From Amycolatopsis lexingtonensis (lineage in GTDB: Bacteria; Actinomycetota; Actinomycetes; Mycobacteriales; Pseudonocardiaceae): DNA of 64,000 nt. The translations under genes were made by a program, and so were the position numbers. The DNA lies in assembly GCF_014873755.1 (NCBI RefSeq), contig NZ_JADBEG010000001.1, forward strand, positions 622,501 to 686,500. The letters are read 5' to 3'. Numbering within the stretch: position 1 is the first letter of the stretch; each line of letters opens with the position of its first letter. Positions 44,393 to 53,077 of this stretch are shown here, in pieces. Under the pieces are notes generated by a model. That model ran no database searches. It was not told the origin of the DNA and was given only the letters and a program-made list of their open reading frames with translations.

Positions 44393-45406
44393 ATGTCTTC
44401 GATCATGCGGGCGTTCGTGCTCACCGGGCCGCGGGAGTACGGCGTGCAGGAGGTGCCCGCGCCGGTGGCGGTGCCGGGTGAGGTCGTCGTCGACGTCGAA
44501 CGGGCCGGCGTGTGCGGCACCGACGTCGAGTTCTTCACCGGCGAGATGCCCTACCTGCACGACGGTCACGCGGCCTACCCGATGCGGCTCGGGCACGAGT
44601 GGGCGGGCACGGTCTCGGCGGTCGGGGACGGCGTCGACCCCGCGTGGCTCGGCCGCCGGGTCATGGGCGACACGATGCTCGGCGACCGGACGTGCCGCCG
44701 CTGCCGGAAAGGCCACCAGCACACGTGCGACCAGCGCGAGGAGGTCGGCATCCGCGGCGGCCGGCCCGGGGCGCTCGCGGAGAAGCTCGCCGTCCCGGCG
44801 TGGTCCCTGCACGCGTTGCCCGAGACGGTCGACGCCGTCCTCGGCGCCCTGGTCGAACCGGGCGGCAACGCCCTGCGCGCGGCGCGGGCTTCCGGCGCCG
44901 GGCCGGGGGACCGGGCGCTCGTGCTCGGGCCGGGGACGATCGGGCTGCTGACGGCGATGTTCCTGCGGGCCGCGGGTGCCGAGGTGCACCTGATGGGCGT
45001 GGCCGACCTGGACTTCGCCCGGAGCCTGGGGTTCGCCGGCGTCTGGACCCGCGACACGCTGCCGGACCTGCCCTTCGACGCGGTCGTCGACGCCACCGGT
45101 GCGGCCGGGGCGCCCGCGCTCGCCGTGGACCTCGTGGAGCCCGCCGGGCGGGTGGTCTGCATCGGGCTGTCGGGCGACCCCAGCCGGGTGGACACGCGTG
45201 CGCTGGTGTTCAAGGACGTGACGGCCGTCGGCGTGCTCTCGGCGTCCCCGGGCCTGGCCGAGGCGATCGAGGCGTACGCGAGCGGCGCGGTCGACCCGCG
45301 GCCGCTGGTGGGGGCGACCGTCGGCCTCGACGGGGTGGGTGCGGTGCTGGCGGGGGAGCGGCCCGGCGGCGCCGGCCCGAAGGTGCACATCGACCCGCGG
45401 CGCTAG
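44393..45406 (+). CDS. zinc-dependent alcohol dehydrogenase (MDR family)
   Basis: This 337-residue enzyme has the catalytic-zinc Cys in AGVCGTDVEFF, GHEWAGTV with the His-Glu pair, a structural-zinc cluster (CRRCRKGHQHTC, three Cys visible), and the nucleotide-binding turn VLGPGTIGLLTAMFLRAAG. It oxidises an alcohol with NAD(P). ATG 44393 is chosen; ATG 44405 is an alternative, and neither has a strong Shine-Dalgarno site. Divergence from the TetR/hydrolase pair suggests it oxidises the alcohol released by the hydrolase. It ends about 90 bases before repeat copy 3. Confidence 0.86.
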   Translation: MSSIMRAFVLTGPREYGVQEVPAPVAVPGEVVVDVERAGVCGTDVEFFTGEMPYLHDGHAAYPMRLGHEWAGTVSAVGDGVDPAWLGRRVMGDTMLGDRTCRRCRKGHQHTCDQREEVGIRGGRPGALAEKLAVPAWSLHALPETVDAVLGALVEPGGNALRAARASGAGPGDRALVLGPGTIGLLTAMFLRAAGAEVHLMGVADLDFARSLGFAGVWTRDTLPDLPFDAVVDATGAAGAPALAVDLVEPAGRVVCIGLSGDPSRVDTRALVFKDVTAVGVLSASPGLAEAIEAYASGAVDPRPLVGATVGLDGVGAVLAGERPGGAGPKVHIDPRR

Positions 45407-45499
45407 TGTTGCGCCTCGCAAGTGGTTCGACGCACGGGACGGGCCCGGGTGCTGAAACGCCGGCCTGCCTCGGCCAGGCTCGGCAACTCCTGGCCGAAG

Positions 45500-45552
45500 G
45501 TCTTGAATGAGTCATTCAGGACCTCCGAAGACCTGAATGAGTCATTCAAGAC
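45500..45552. repeat. 53-bp dispersed inverted repeat, copy 3
   Basis: This is the most symmetric copy: 21-base arms around an 11-base loop. It lies in the 192-base gap between the convergent alcohol dehydrogenase and cyclase genes, a position where it could act as a bidirectional transcription barrier. One base differs from copy 1 and one from copy 2 (reverse orientation). Confidence 0.87.
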
Positions 45553-45598
45553 GTTGGCACTCGCCGCTGCCCCGTCAACGAACCTCGGACCCGCGCCG

Positions 45599-47128
45599 CT
45601 AGCTCCTCGGCGACGCGAGGGTCGTGGGCCGGGAGCGGCCGCGCAGCACCACTTCCTCCTTCACCACCCACTGGGCCGCCTCGGTTTCCGTGGCGGACTC
45701 GACCGCCGTCCAGGAGGCGAGGAGGCGGGCGGGGGCGTTCTTCGCCAGCTCCGTCAGCCGGGCGGCTTCGTTGACCGGGTCGCCGATCACCGTGTACTCG
45801 AAGCGGCGCGGGTCGCCGACGTTGCCCGCGACCGCGTCGCCGGTCGCCACGCCGATGCCGGCCGGGCCGTCCGGGACCTCCGCGGCCAGGCGGCGGGCGA
45901 TCGCGCGGCCGGCGGCCAGCGCGCACGTCGCGTGGTCGCCGAGCGGGGCGGGGGCGCCGAAGACCGCCAGCGCGGCGTCGCCGACGAACTTGTTGAGCAG
46001 GCCGTGGTGCCGGTCGACCTCGTCGACGACCACGGTGAAGAACCGGTTGAGCAGGTCGACGACCTCCTCCGGCGGGCGGCTCGCGGCCAGCGCCGTCGAC
46101 CCGACGAGGTCGACGAACAGCACCGACACCGTCCGGACCGTGCCGCCCAGCTCGGTGGCCGTCCGCATGGCCGCGACCGCGACCTCGTGCCCGACGTGCC
46201 TGCCGAACAGGTCGCGCAGCCGCTCGCGCTCGGCCAGCCCGGCCGCCATCCCGTTGAACCCCGCCTGCAGCAGGCCGAGCTCGCTGCCGTCGTAGACCGG
46301 GATCTCCACGGCGAAGTCGCCCGCCCGGACGCGGCCCAGCGCGTTCTGGACGGAGGTGATCGGGTTGACCACCGCGCGGGCGGTGAACACCGTGACCAGC
46401 AGGCCGAAGCACAGCACGACCAGGCCGAGGGCGATCACCGACACCGCGAGCTTCGTGGTCGACACGTCGCCGCGGACCCACGCCAGCACCGCGGTGACCA
46501 CCAGCCCGGCCACCGGCACCCCGGTGCCCAGGCACCAGAACAGCAGCATCCGCAGGTTGACGCCGCCGGTGACCGGGCGCGGCGGCGTCGTGCCCGCCAG
46601 CGCCAGCGCCGCGTACGGCCGCAGCGCGAATTCGCCGAACAGGTAGGCGATCGCGCAGACGACGACGGCGGCGAACGCCACGACCAGCAGCTCGGTCAGC
46701 ACGACGGCCGGCTGCACGAGCGCCGCGAGGCCGCCGAAGACCAGCGTCGCGAGACCCCACAGCACGGCCTGGACCACGGTGAGCCGCAGCGGGACGCGCA
46801 GGCTCGCGGTGCGTTCGGCGTCGGTGGGCCGGCGTCCCTCGGCCGCCCAGCGCAGCGTCCGCAGCGCGCCGCCGGTGCCCCACAGCGTGCCGACGACGAC
46901 CGCCGAAACGACGTACACGGGTACCGCGATCGCCGTCACCCGGACGAGGTCGCCGGACATCCCGGGCGCCGGCATGAGCAGCGCCGCCAGTCCGACCACG
47001 ACCAGCGCGCCGATGACGTTGGTGGCGATCAACGCGGCCGTGAGCAGCCGCTGGACCCGCCGTCGCAGCGCGGGGACGTTCTGGTCGAGCGGGCCGAGCA
47101 GCCCCGAGCCGTACGGCAGCGGTTTCAC
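45599..47128 (-). CDS. membrane-bound class III adenylate/guanylate cyclase with HAMP domain
   Basis: This 509-residue protein has six predicted transmembrane helices (about residues 25-290), a HAMP linker (VVNPITSVQNALGRVRAGDF, about 280-330) and a C-terminal catalytic domain. Metal-binding aspartates lie in VLFVDLVGSTAL and NKFVGDAALAVFG. The purine-recognition Lys precedes the latter, an Asp lies in VIGDPVN, and the transition-state Asn/Arg pair in VNEAARL. The Lys/Asp pair predicts cAMP synthesis. The start is GTG 47128; a longer reading from 47245 would run through the promoter of the next gene. The membrane signal is unknown. Confidence 0.87.
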   Translation of the reverse strand: MKPLPYGSGLLGPLDQNVPALRRRVQRLLTAALIATNVIGALVVVGLAALLMPAPGMSGDLVRVTAIAVPVYVVSAVVVGTLWGTGGALRTLRWAAEGRRPTDAERTASLRVPLRLTVVQAVLWGLATLVFGGLAALVQPAVVLTELLVVAFAAVVVCAIAYLFGEFALRPYAALALAGTTPPRPVTGGVNLRMLLFWCLGTGVPVAGLVVTAVLAWVRGDVSTTKLAVSVIALGLVVLCFGLLVTVFTARAVVNPITSVQNALGRVRAGDFAVEIPVYDGSELGLLQAGFNGMAAGLAERERLRDLFGRHVGHEVAVAAMRTATELGGTVRTVSVLFVDLVGSTALAASRPPEEVVDLLNRFFTVVVDEVDRHHGLLNKFVGDAALAVFGAPAPLGDHATCALAAGRAIARRLAAEVPDGPAGIGVATGDAVAGNVGDPRRFEYTVIGDPVNEAARLTELAKNAPARLLASWTAVESATETEAAQWVVKEEVVLRGRSRPTTLASPRS

Positions 47129-47182
47129 TCGCCGAGTGTACGACTGTTCACTCAAATGGTCTCCAGTGGGCGCGCAAGTATG

Positions 47183-47215
47183 TGTTACGGTTGGTAACAG
47201 TGAACTTCGGTAACA
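47183..47215. promoter_or_regulatory. TGTTAC/GGTAACA repeat operator before the AurF-like gene
   Basis: TGTTAC (47183-47188) and GTAACA (47194-47199) form an inverted repeat, and GGTAACA is repeated directly at 47209-47215, 16 bases further. The cluster sits 19 bases before the ATG of the oxygenase gene, which has GAGGAGG. It looks like two overlapping binding sites for a dimeric regulator not encoded nearby. Confidence 0.5.
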
Positions 47216-47234
47216 CCTGACGAGGAGGTCGGCC

Positions 47235-48137
47235 ATGACGAGCATCGGCGAAGCGGGCGTGTCGGACCGGGAGACCGTGGCGCGGCGCCTGCTCGACTCG
47301 TCCGAGCAGCTCTCCTACGACCCCGTCACGGAGGTCGACTGGGAGACGCCGCTGGACACGGACTACCACGGCGCGAGCCCGGAGTGGAGCACGCTCTACG
47401 GGACCTCCTACTGGGCGGACATGACTCCCGAGCAGCAGCGCGAACTGACCCGCCAGGAGGCGGCGTCGGTGGCGAGCACCGGGATCTGGTTCGAGATGAT
47501 CCTCCAGCAGATGGTGCTGCGCGACTTCTACGCCAAGGACCCGACCGACCCGGCCTTCCAGTGGGCGCTGACCGAAATCGCCGACGAGTGCCGCCACTCG
47601 ATCATGTTCGCCCGCGGCGCCGCGAAGCTGCGCGCGCCCGCGTACCGGCCGCGCCGGTTCGTCGTCGAGCTGGGCCGCGTCTTCAAAGCCACCGCGACCG
47701 GGGAGGCGGCCTACGCGGCGATCCTCGTCGCTGAAGAGGTCCTCGACGTGATGCAGCGCGACTGGATGCGCGACGAGCGCGTGGTCCCGTTCGTGCGGAC
47801 CATCAACAACATCCACGTCGTCGAGGAATCGCGGCACATGAAGTTCGCTCGCGAGGAGACCCGTGAGCGGCTGAAGGGCGCCGGATGGCTGCGTCGCCAG
47901 ATCAACGGCTTCGTCGTCGCGGTCGCGTCGTACTTCATCGTCACGAGCATGGTGAACGCCAAGGTCTACGAGAACGCCGGGCTGGACGGCAAGCGGGCGC
48001 GGCGCGAGGCGAAGGCGAACGAGCACCACAAGTCGATGCTGCGCTCGAGCTGCTCCGGGCTGATGGAGTTCCTGCACTCCGCCGGGCTGCTGACCAAGCC
48101 GTCGCTGTGGTTCTACAAGCGCGCGAACCTGATCTGA
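47235..48137 (+). CDS. AurF-like di-iron oxygenase
   Basis: This 300-residue protein has a ferritin-like four-helix di-iron core: ligands in ADECRHSIMF (E-x2-H), LVAEEVLDVMQ and VEESRHMKFARE (E-x2-H), plus an N-terminal Glu. AurF oxidises aryl amines; many actinobacterial homologues have no known substrate. It is the counterpart of M. tuberculosis Rv0885, which likewise precedes fprB. Only one base separates it from the FprB gene, so the reductase is its probable electron donor. Substrate unknown. Confidence 0.82.
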   Translation: MTSIGEAGVSDRETVARRLLDSSEQLSYDPVTEVDWETPLDTDYHGASPEWSTLYGTSYWADMTPEQQRELTRQEAASVASTGIWFEMILQQMVLRDFYAKDPTDPAFQWALTEIADECRHSIMFARGAAKLRAPAYRPRRFVVELGRVFKATATGEAAYAAILVAEEVLDVMQRDWMRDERVVPFVRTINNIHVVEESRHMKFAREETRERLKGAGWLRRQINGFVVAVASYFIVTSMVNAKVYENAGLDGKRARREAKANEHHKSMLRSSCSGLMEFLHSAGLLTKPSLWFYKRANLI

Positions 48138-48138
48138 C

Positions 48139-49608
48139 ATGGCCTTCGCGATCACGCAGACCTGCTGCGCCGACGCGTCCTGCGTGTCGGTCTGCCCGGT
48201 CAACTGCATCCACCCGACGCCGGACGAACCGGACTTCGGGACGACCGACATGCTCTACGTCGACCCGGACACCTGCATCGACTGCGGTGCCTGCGCCGAC
48301 GCCTGCCCGGTCGACGCGATCTTCCCGGCCGGGGCCCTGACCGGCCCGCTCGCGGTCTACCCGGAGCTCAACGCGGAGTACTACGCGGAGCGGGACGTGC
48401 TGGCCGAGGCCACCGTCGCCCCGAACTTCCACCGGTGGGCGCCGCCGTCGTTCGCGCGGATCCTCCCGAGCGACTTCGCGCCGCTGGACGTCGCGGTCGT
48501 CGGCACCGGCCCGGCGGGCATGTACGCGGTCGAAGACCTGTTGCTGCACACCAACTCCCGGGTCACGCTGGTCGACCGGCTGGCGGAGGCGGGCGGCCTG
48601 ATCCGCTACGGCGTCGCGCCCGACCACCCGTCGACGAAGAAGATCGGCGAGACGTTCGCGCGCTTCCACGACCACCCGCGGCTGCGCCTGCGGCTCGGCG
48701 TCGAGGCTGGCCCGGAACTGGCCACGCGGCACGACGCGGTGATCTACGCGGTCGGCGCCACCGAGGCCCGGCCCCTCGGGATCCCCGGCGAAGACCTGCC
48801 CGGCAGCCTCCCGGCCGCGTCCGTGGTCGGCTGGTACAACGGCCACCCGGACGTCGAGCCGGACGCCGTCGACCTCTCGGCCGAGCGGGTCGTCGTGGTG
48901 GGCACCGGCAACGTCGCCCTCGACGTCGCGCGGATCCTGACCGCCGACCCGGCGTCGCTGGCTGAGACGTCGCTCGCCCCCGCGGCCCTGGCCCGGCTGC
49001 GGTCGAGCAAGGTGCGCGAGGTCGTGGTGCTGGCCCGGCGCGGTCCCGAAGATGCCGCGTACACGCGGTCGGAACTGCTGGCACTGGTGGCCAGGGGCGG
49101 CCTCGTCGTGGACGACCACGACCCGCGGATCGCCGCGGCGATCGACGGTGACGTAGGGAAGGCCGGGTTGCTGCGCGGCCTGCCGCGCGAGGCGGTGGAC
49201 TGGTCTTCGCCACCCCCGGACAGCCGCCGGATCGTGCTGCGGTTCCACTCCTCGCCGGTCGCGTTCACCGGCGACACCGAGGTCCGGAGCGTGCTCACTT
49301 CCGGCGACGTCGAAATCCCGGCGGGCCGGGTCGTGCGAGCCGCCGGCTTCCGCGGCGCGCCGGTGGCCGGGCTGCCGTTCGACCCGGAAACCGGGACGGT
49401 GCCGAACGTCGCGGGCCGGGTCGCGCCCGGGACGTACGTGGCGGGGTGGATCAAGCGCGGGCCGTCGGGCGGCATCGGCGCGAACAAGGCGTGCGCCCGC
49501 GAGACGGTCGGCGCCCTGCTGGAGGACGCGGTCGCCGGACGCCTGCGGGCGCGCGCACCCCGGCGCGGACTGGCCAGGGTGCTCGGCCGGTCAGCCGCCC
49601 GAGGGTGA
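48139..49608 (+). CDS. fprB: FprB-type ferredoxin-ferredoxin/NADP+ reductase fusion
   Basis: This 489-residue protein joins an N-terminal seven-iron ferredoxin (cysteines in CCADASCVSVCPVNC and CIDCGACADACP, about residues 10-60) to an adrenodoxin-reductase-like flavoprotein: FAD site VVGTGPAGMYAVEDLL near 118, NADPH site VVVGTGNVALDVARIL near 255, and a C-terminal GWIKRGPSGGIGANK. It passes electrons from NADPH to iron-sulfur partners. Adjacent to the AurF-like gene with one base between, it likely reduces that oxygenase. The stop overlaps the convergent PNPOx gene by 18 bases. Confidence 0.9.
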   Translation: MAFAITQTCCADASCVSVCPVNCIHPTPDEPDFGTTDMLYVDPDTCIDCGACADACPVDAIFPAGALTGPLAVYPELNAEYYAERDVLAEATVAPNFHRWAPPSFARILPSDFAPLDVAVVGTGPAGMYAVEDLLLHTNSRVTLVDRLAEAGGLIRYGVAPDHPSTKKIGETFARFHDHPRLRLRLGVEAGPELATRHDAVIYAVGATEARPLGIPGEDLPGSLPAASVVGWYNGHPDVEPDAVDLSAERVVVVGTGNVALDVARILTADPASLAETSLAPAALARLRSSKVREVVVLARRGPEDAAYTRSELLALVARGGLVVDDHDPRIAAAIDGDVGKAGLLRGLPREAVDWSSPPPDSRRIVLRFHSSPVAFTGDTEVRSVLTSGDVEIPAGRVVRAAGFRGAPVAGLPFDPETGTVPNVAGRVAPGTYVAGWIKRGPSGGIGANKACARETVGALLEDAVAGRLRARAPRRGLARVLGRSAARG

Positions 49609-50127
49609 ATGGCTGGTGTGGGTGAACTCCACAGTGGACAGCATCGAAGCGTCCGCCGTGGTGCGTTTGCGGCCGAACGCGAGGACCTTCGCCGGCTCGA
49701 CCGCGAACACCGCCGCGTCGTGGCCGGCCTGCCGGAAACCCTCGTCGGTCACTTCGTAGACCCAGCTGCCGTCCCATTTGGACCGCCAGGCTTCGGCGAG
49801 CCGGTCCAGCTTCGCGCGGTCGGTCACGCGGCGGGCGACGCCTTCGACCACGACGTCGAGCGCGTCGTCCCAGGAGTCGCGGCCGGTGGTCAGCACGACG
49901 TTCGGGTTCGCGGCCAGGTTGAGGTACTTCTGCTCGGTTTCGCCGGTCGCGAAGTGCAGGGTGCCGTCGAGCCACACCGCGACCAGCGGCGTGACATGCG
50001 GCCGGCCGTCGGCGCGCACCGTGGTGAGCCAGCTGATCTGCGCCGCTTCGAGCGCCCGCGTGGTTTCGGCCCAGTCCGTGGCCCGGGTGCCGGGGTCGCT
50101 GAACCGTTCGTCGAGCCGGGTTTCCAT
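49591..50127 (-). CDS. pyridoxamine 5'-phosphate oxidase-fold flavin/F420-binding protein
   Basis: This 178-residue protein has the split-barrel fold pattern: SWLTTVRADGRPHVTPLVAVWLDGTLHFATGETEQKYLNLAANPNVVLTTG. Actinobacterial relatives bind FMN, F420 or haem and reduce varied substrates, so the true cofactor is open. ATG 50127 has GGGAG upstream and is preferred over 50139. It overlaps the fprB stop tail to tail by 18 bases. No link to a pathway is visible. Confidence 0.8.
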   Translation of the reverse strand: METRLDERFSDPGTRATDWAETTRALEAAQISWLTTVRADGRPHVTPLVAVWLDGTLHFATGETEQKYLNLAANPNVVLTTGRDSWDDALDVVVEGVARRVTDRAKLDRLAEAWRSKWDGSWVYEVTDEGFRQAGHDAAVFAVEPAKVLAFGRKRTTADASMLSTVEFTHTSHSPSGG

Positions 50128-50182
50128 CGTCACTCCCATCGTCGCCGAGGCGTCCAGGATGCGCCCCCGCGGCCGGGATCGG

Positions 50183-51322
50183 CTACCCGGCCAGGCGGTG
50201 CAGGACGGCGGCGGCCAACGCCGTGCGCTCCAGCATCCCCTCGACGCTGATGTGCTCGTGCCGCGCGTGGGCGCCGTCGCCGACCGCGCCGAAGCCGTCC
50301 AGGACCGGGTGGCCCAGTGCGGCCACGAAGTTGCCGTCGCTCGCGCCGCCCACCGAGCACTCGCGCAGCGTGACGCCCAGCTCCGCCGCTTCCTCGCGAG
50401 CCAGCTCGTACACCTGCGCGATGGCGTCCGAGCGTTCCATGACCGGCCGGTTCCAGCCGCCTTCGACGGTGAGCGAGGCTCGCGGGGCGCGGGCCTTGAG
50501 CGCCGCCAGGCCCGCGTCGACGCGGGCCGCCTCGGCCGCGCTCGACACGCGGACGTCGATCTCGCCGGAAGCCGCGCCCGCGATCACGTTCGAGCGCGTG
50601 CCACCCTCGATGACGCCGACGTTGACCGTCGTTCCGGCGTCCGGATCGGACAGTCCGTGCAACGCCAGGATCGCCCGCGCCAGCTCGTCGATCGCGCTCG
50701 CGCCCTTCGCCGGGTCCAGGCCCGCGTGCGCCTCGACGCCCGTCGCGCGCACCCGGAAGAGGCCGACACCCTTGCGTGCGGTCTTCACCGCGCCGTCGGC
50801 GCTCGCCTCGAAGACCAGCGTGGCGCGGGTGCCCGTGGCGGCTTCCTCGATCACCGGCCGCGACGCCGGGCTGCCGATCTCCTCGTCGCCGTTGAGGACC
50901 AGCCGCACGGCCGGGCGCGGCAGCCCGGCGGCGTCGAGCGCGCGCAGCGCCCACACCGCGTGCACCAGGCCCGACTTCATGTCGAAGATCCCCGGGCCGG
51001 TCGCGCGGTCGCCGTCCACGGTGAACGGCCACTCGGCCAGGGTGCCCAGCGGCCACACCGTGTCGTAGTGGCAGAGCAGCAGCACCGGCTCGCCGGTGCC
51101 GGCGAAGTCGTAGACCTTGATGTCGCCGTACGGCCCGCCGTCGACGTCCCGGACGCTTTCGGGCGCGCCCAGCCGGGCTCGCAGCCAGCCGTCCACCCAG
51201 GACAGTCCGCGGTCCAATGCGGACTTGTCGTCGCTGGGCGTCTCGATCCCGACGTAGGCGGCGACGTCGGCGAGGAGATCGTCGCGGTGGGCGCGCACCC
51301 ACTCGTGCAGTTCCCGGATCAC
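50183..51322 (-). CDS. M20-family metallopeptidase (carboxypeptidase G2/ArgE type)
   Basis: This 379-residue zinc hydrolase carries the M20 ligands: CHYDTVWPLG (His-x-Asp), GPGIFDMKSG (bridging Asp), LNGDEEIGS (catalytic Glu-Glu) and a C-terminal His in RHEHISVEGM. A dimerisation domain interrupts the core (about 175-285). The reaction is hydrolysis of an amide or peptide bond. It is the last gene of a minus-strand operon; GTG 51322 overlaps the preceding stop by four bases. In this operon it may release an amino acid from an N-acyl compound. Confidence 0.85.
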   Translation of the reverse strand: MIRELHEWVRAHRDDLLADVAAYVGIETPSDDKSALDRGLSWVDGWLRARLGAPESVRDVDGGPYGDIKVYDFAGTGEPVLLLCHYDTVWPLGTLAEWPFTVDGDRATGPGIFDMKSGLVHAVWALRALDAAGLPRPAVRLVLNGDEEIGSPASRPVIEEAATGTRATLVFEASADGAVKTARKGVGLFRVRATGVEAHAGLDPAKGASAIDELARAILALHGLSDPDAGTTVNVGVIEGGTRSNVIAGAASGEIDVRVSSAAEAARVDAGLAALKARAPRASLTVEGGWNRPVMERSDAIAQVYELAREEAAELGVTLRECSVGGASDGNFVAALGHPVLDGFGAVGDGAHARHEHISVEGMLERTALAAAVLHRLAG

Positions 51323-52305
51323 AGCGCTCGCTCCAGTTCGGCCAGGTGGTCTTCGGACATCGCGACGGCGCCGGTCTCGACTTCCCGCAGCCGGCCCAGC
51401 ACCGCGCGCAGCAACGGGACCGGCGCTTCCGCGAGCACCGGCGCGTAGTGGTGGTGGACCTCGACCGGCCGGTGCCGCACGGCGATGTCGCGCCAGATGC
51501 CGCTGCGGTCCTTCGGCTGGGTCCGCAGCCACGCGACCAGCCGGTCGGTCGCCGCCTCGCGCCCGGTCGCGCCCGGCAGGTACGCGGCCGGGTCGAACTG
51601 GTCGAACGCTTCCAGCGTGCGGTCGCCCGCCGCGGCGAACACTTCCGCCGTCAGCGCGTGCATGAGCGGCCGGTGCCGGTCGATCAGGTCGGCCATCGGC
51701 GCGTCGGCGAGCGCGGTCGTGGTGAGCATCGCGCCGAAGCCCAGCTTCGCCCACAGGTAGCCCTCGACGTTGGCGGTCGCCTTCGCCGGACCCCACGCCT
51801 GCAGGTCCGCGACGACCTCCTCGACCCGCGGCGTGATCCGGCCGTCGGGTTCGCCGACGACCAGGGCGCCGAGGCCGCCGTCCCGCACGACACCGGGTTC
51901 GACGACGTCGGCGAAGAGGTTCACGAACGCGCCGACCGTCCGCTCCGGACCGACGCGGGCGGCGATCAGCCGCTCGTTGAGCCCGTTCTGCAGCGACACC
52001 ACGAAACCGTCGTCCGCCAGGCGCGGCGCCAGCCAGTCCAGGACGGTTTCGGTGGCCTGTGCCTTGACGGCGAGCAGGACCCGGTCGAGCACGGGCGGGG
52101 CGGTTTCCGGGGCGAACGCGGGCAGCTCGACGGCTTCGTCGCTGTCCGGCCGCCGCAAAGTCAGGCCGCGCGCGGTGATCGCGGCCACGTGCGCCGGGTC
52201 GGCGTCCACGATGGACACCGGGTGGCCCGCGCGCGCGAGGTGGAACGCGAGCGTCCCGCCGATCGCGCCGCCGCCGACCACCGTGTACGCGCGCCGGTCA
52301 GACAT
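51319..52305 (-). CDS. 2-dehydropantoate 2-reductase family (PanE/ApbA-like)
   Basis: This 328-residue NADP-dependent reductase has the GGGAIGGTLAFHLARAG nucleotide turn, LLAVKAQATET with the conserved Lys, SLQNGLN, and the C-terminal-domain Lys in YLWAKLGFGAML. True ketopantoate reductases act in pantothenate synthesis, but a copy inside a catabolic operon with a peptidase, an SDR and a transporter may reduce or oxidise another 2-oxo acid. ATG 52305 has AAGGAAG upstream and overlaps the SDR stop by 8 bases. Confidence 0.82.
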   Translation of the reverse strand: MSDRRAYTVVGGGAIGGTLAFHLARAGHPVSIVDADPAHVAAITARGLTLRRPDSDEAVELPAFAPETAPPVLDRVLLAVKAQATETVLDWLAPRLADDGFVVSLQNGLNERLIAARVGPERTVGAFVNLFADVVEPGVVRDGGLGALVVGEPDGRITPRVEEVVADLQAWGPAKATANVEGYLWAKLGFGAMLTTTALADAPMADLIDRHRPLMHALTAEVFAAAGDRTLEAFDQFDPAAYLPGATGREAATDRLVAWLRTQPKDRSGIWRDIAVRHRPVEVHHHYAPVLAEAPVPLLRAVLGRLREVETGAVAMSEDHLAELERAL

Positions 52306-53077
52306 GCGCTTCCTTTCCTTGTTGCACCGGGGTTTCCCCGGTCCAGTGCAGCGGCAGGCCGGCCGCGCCCGCCGTGGACCCGCCGTCGACGCGCAGGACC
52401 GCGCCGGTGATCCAGGCCGCCTCGGGCCCGGCGAGCCAGAACACGGCGTCGGCGACCTCCCGCGGCTCGCCGCGGCGGCCGAGCGGGTTGACCGACACCG
52501 CGGCCGCGTAGGCCTCGGTGACCGGATTGGCTTCGCTGTCCACGGTGACGAAACCGGGGCTGACGGCGTTCACGCGGATGCCATGGGGTCCGAGTTCCAC
52601 CGCGCACGCCTTGGTGAGCATCTCCAGCGCGGCCTTCGACGTCGCGTAGTGCGCGGCGCCGGGACGCGCCCGGGTCGCCGCGCCGGAGGAGATGTTGACG
52701 ACCGCGCCCGAGGTTCCGGCGGCCACGTGGGACCGTCCGAACGCGATGGTCGTGAGCAGCGCGGCCCGGACGTTCACGTCCTGCACGCGATCCCACGTCG
52801 CCGCGGTCATTTCCAGCAGGGGAGTGGCGGGGTAGATCCCGGCGGCGTTGACGAGGACGTCGACCGGGCCCGCGCGCTCGACGAGTCCCTCGGCGAACTC
52901 CGCGTCCGCGAGGTCGCCGGGCAGCTCCACGACGTCGGCGGCGAGTTCAGCGGCCACTGTGGACAGTTCCGCCGCGCGGAGGTCGGCCAGGACGAGGCGG
53001 TCGCCCGCGGCGGCGAACCGGGCGGCGATCGCCGCGCCGATCCCGCCGCCGGCGCCGGTGACGAGCACGGTCCGCAC
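52298..53077 (-). CDS. short-chain dehydrogenase/reductase
   Basis: This 259-residue SDR has TGAGGGIGAAIAARFAAAG, NAAGIYP, the catalytic Ser in NISSGA and YATSKAAL. GTG 53077 is chosen because GAAGGAG lies 6 bases upstream. The reading frame is open further upstream into the transporter gene, but only because of a frameshift there; the SDR itself is complete from 53077. It probably oxidises a hydroxyl on the operon's unknown substrate. Confidence 0.83.
   Translation of the reverse strand: MRTVLVTGAGGGIGAAIAARFAAAGDRLVLADLRAAELSTVAAELAADVVELPGDLADAEFAEGLVERAGPVDVLVNAAGIYPATPLLEMTAATWDRVQDVNVRAALLTTIAFGRSHVAAGTSGAVVNISSGAATRARPGAAHYATSKAALEMLTKACAVELGPHGIRVNAVSPGFVTVDSEANPVTEAYAAAVSVNPLGRRGEPREVADAVFWLAGPEAAWITGAVLRVDGGSTAGAAGLPLHWTGETPVQQGKEAHV

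Noticed and set aside
47129..47245. Longer N-terminus for the membrane cyclase
   Set aside because: It would overlap the operator region and the start of the divergent oxygenase gene, and GTG 47128 fits the family start.
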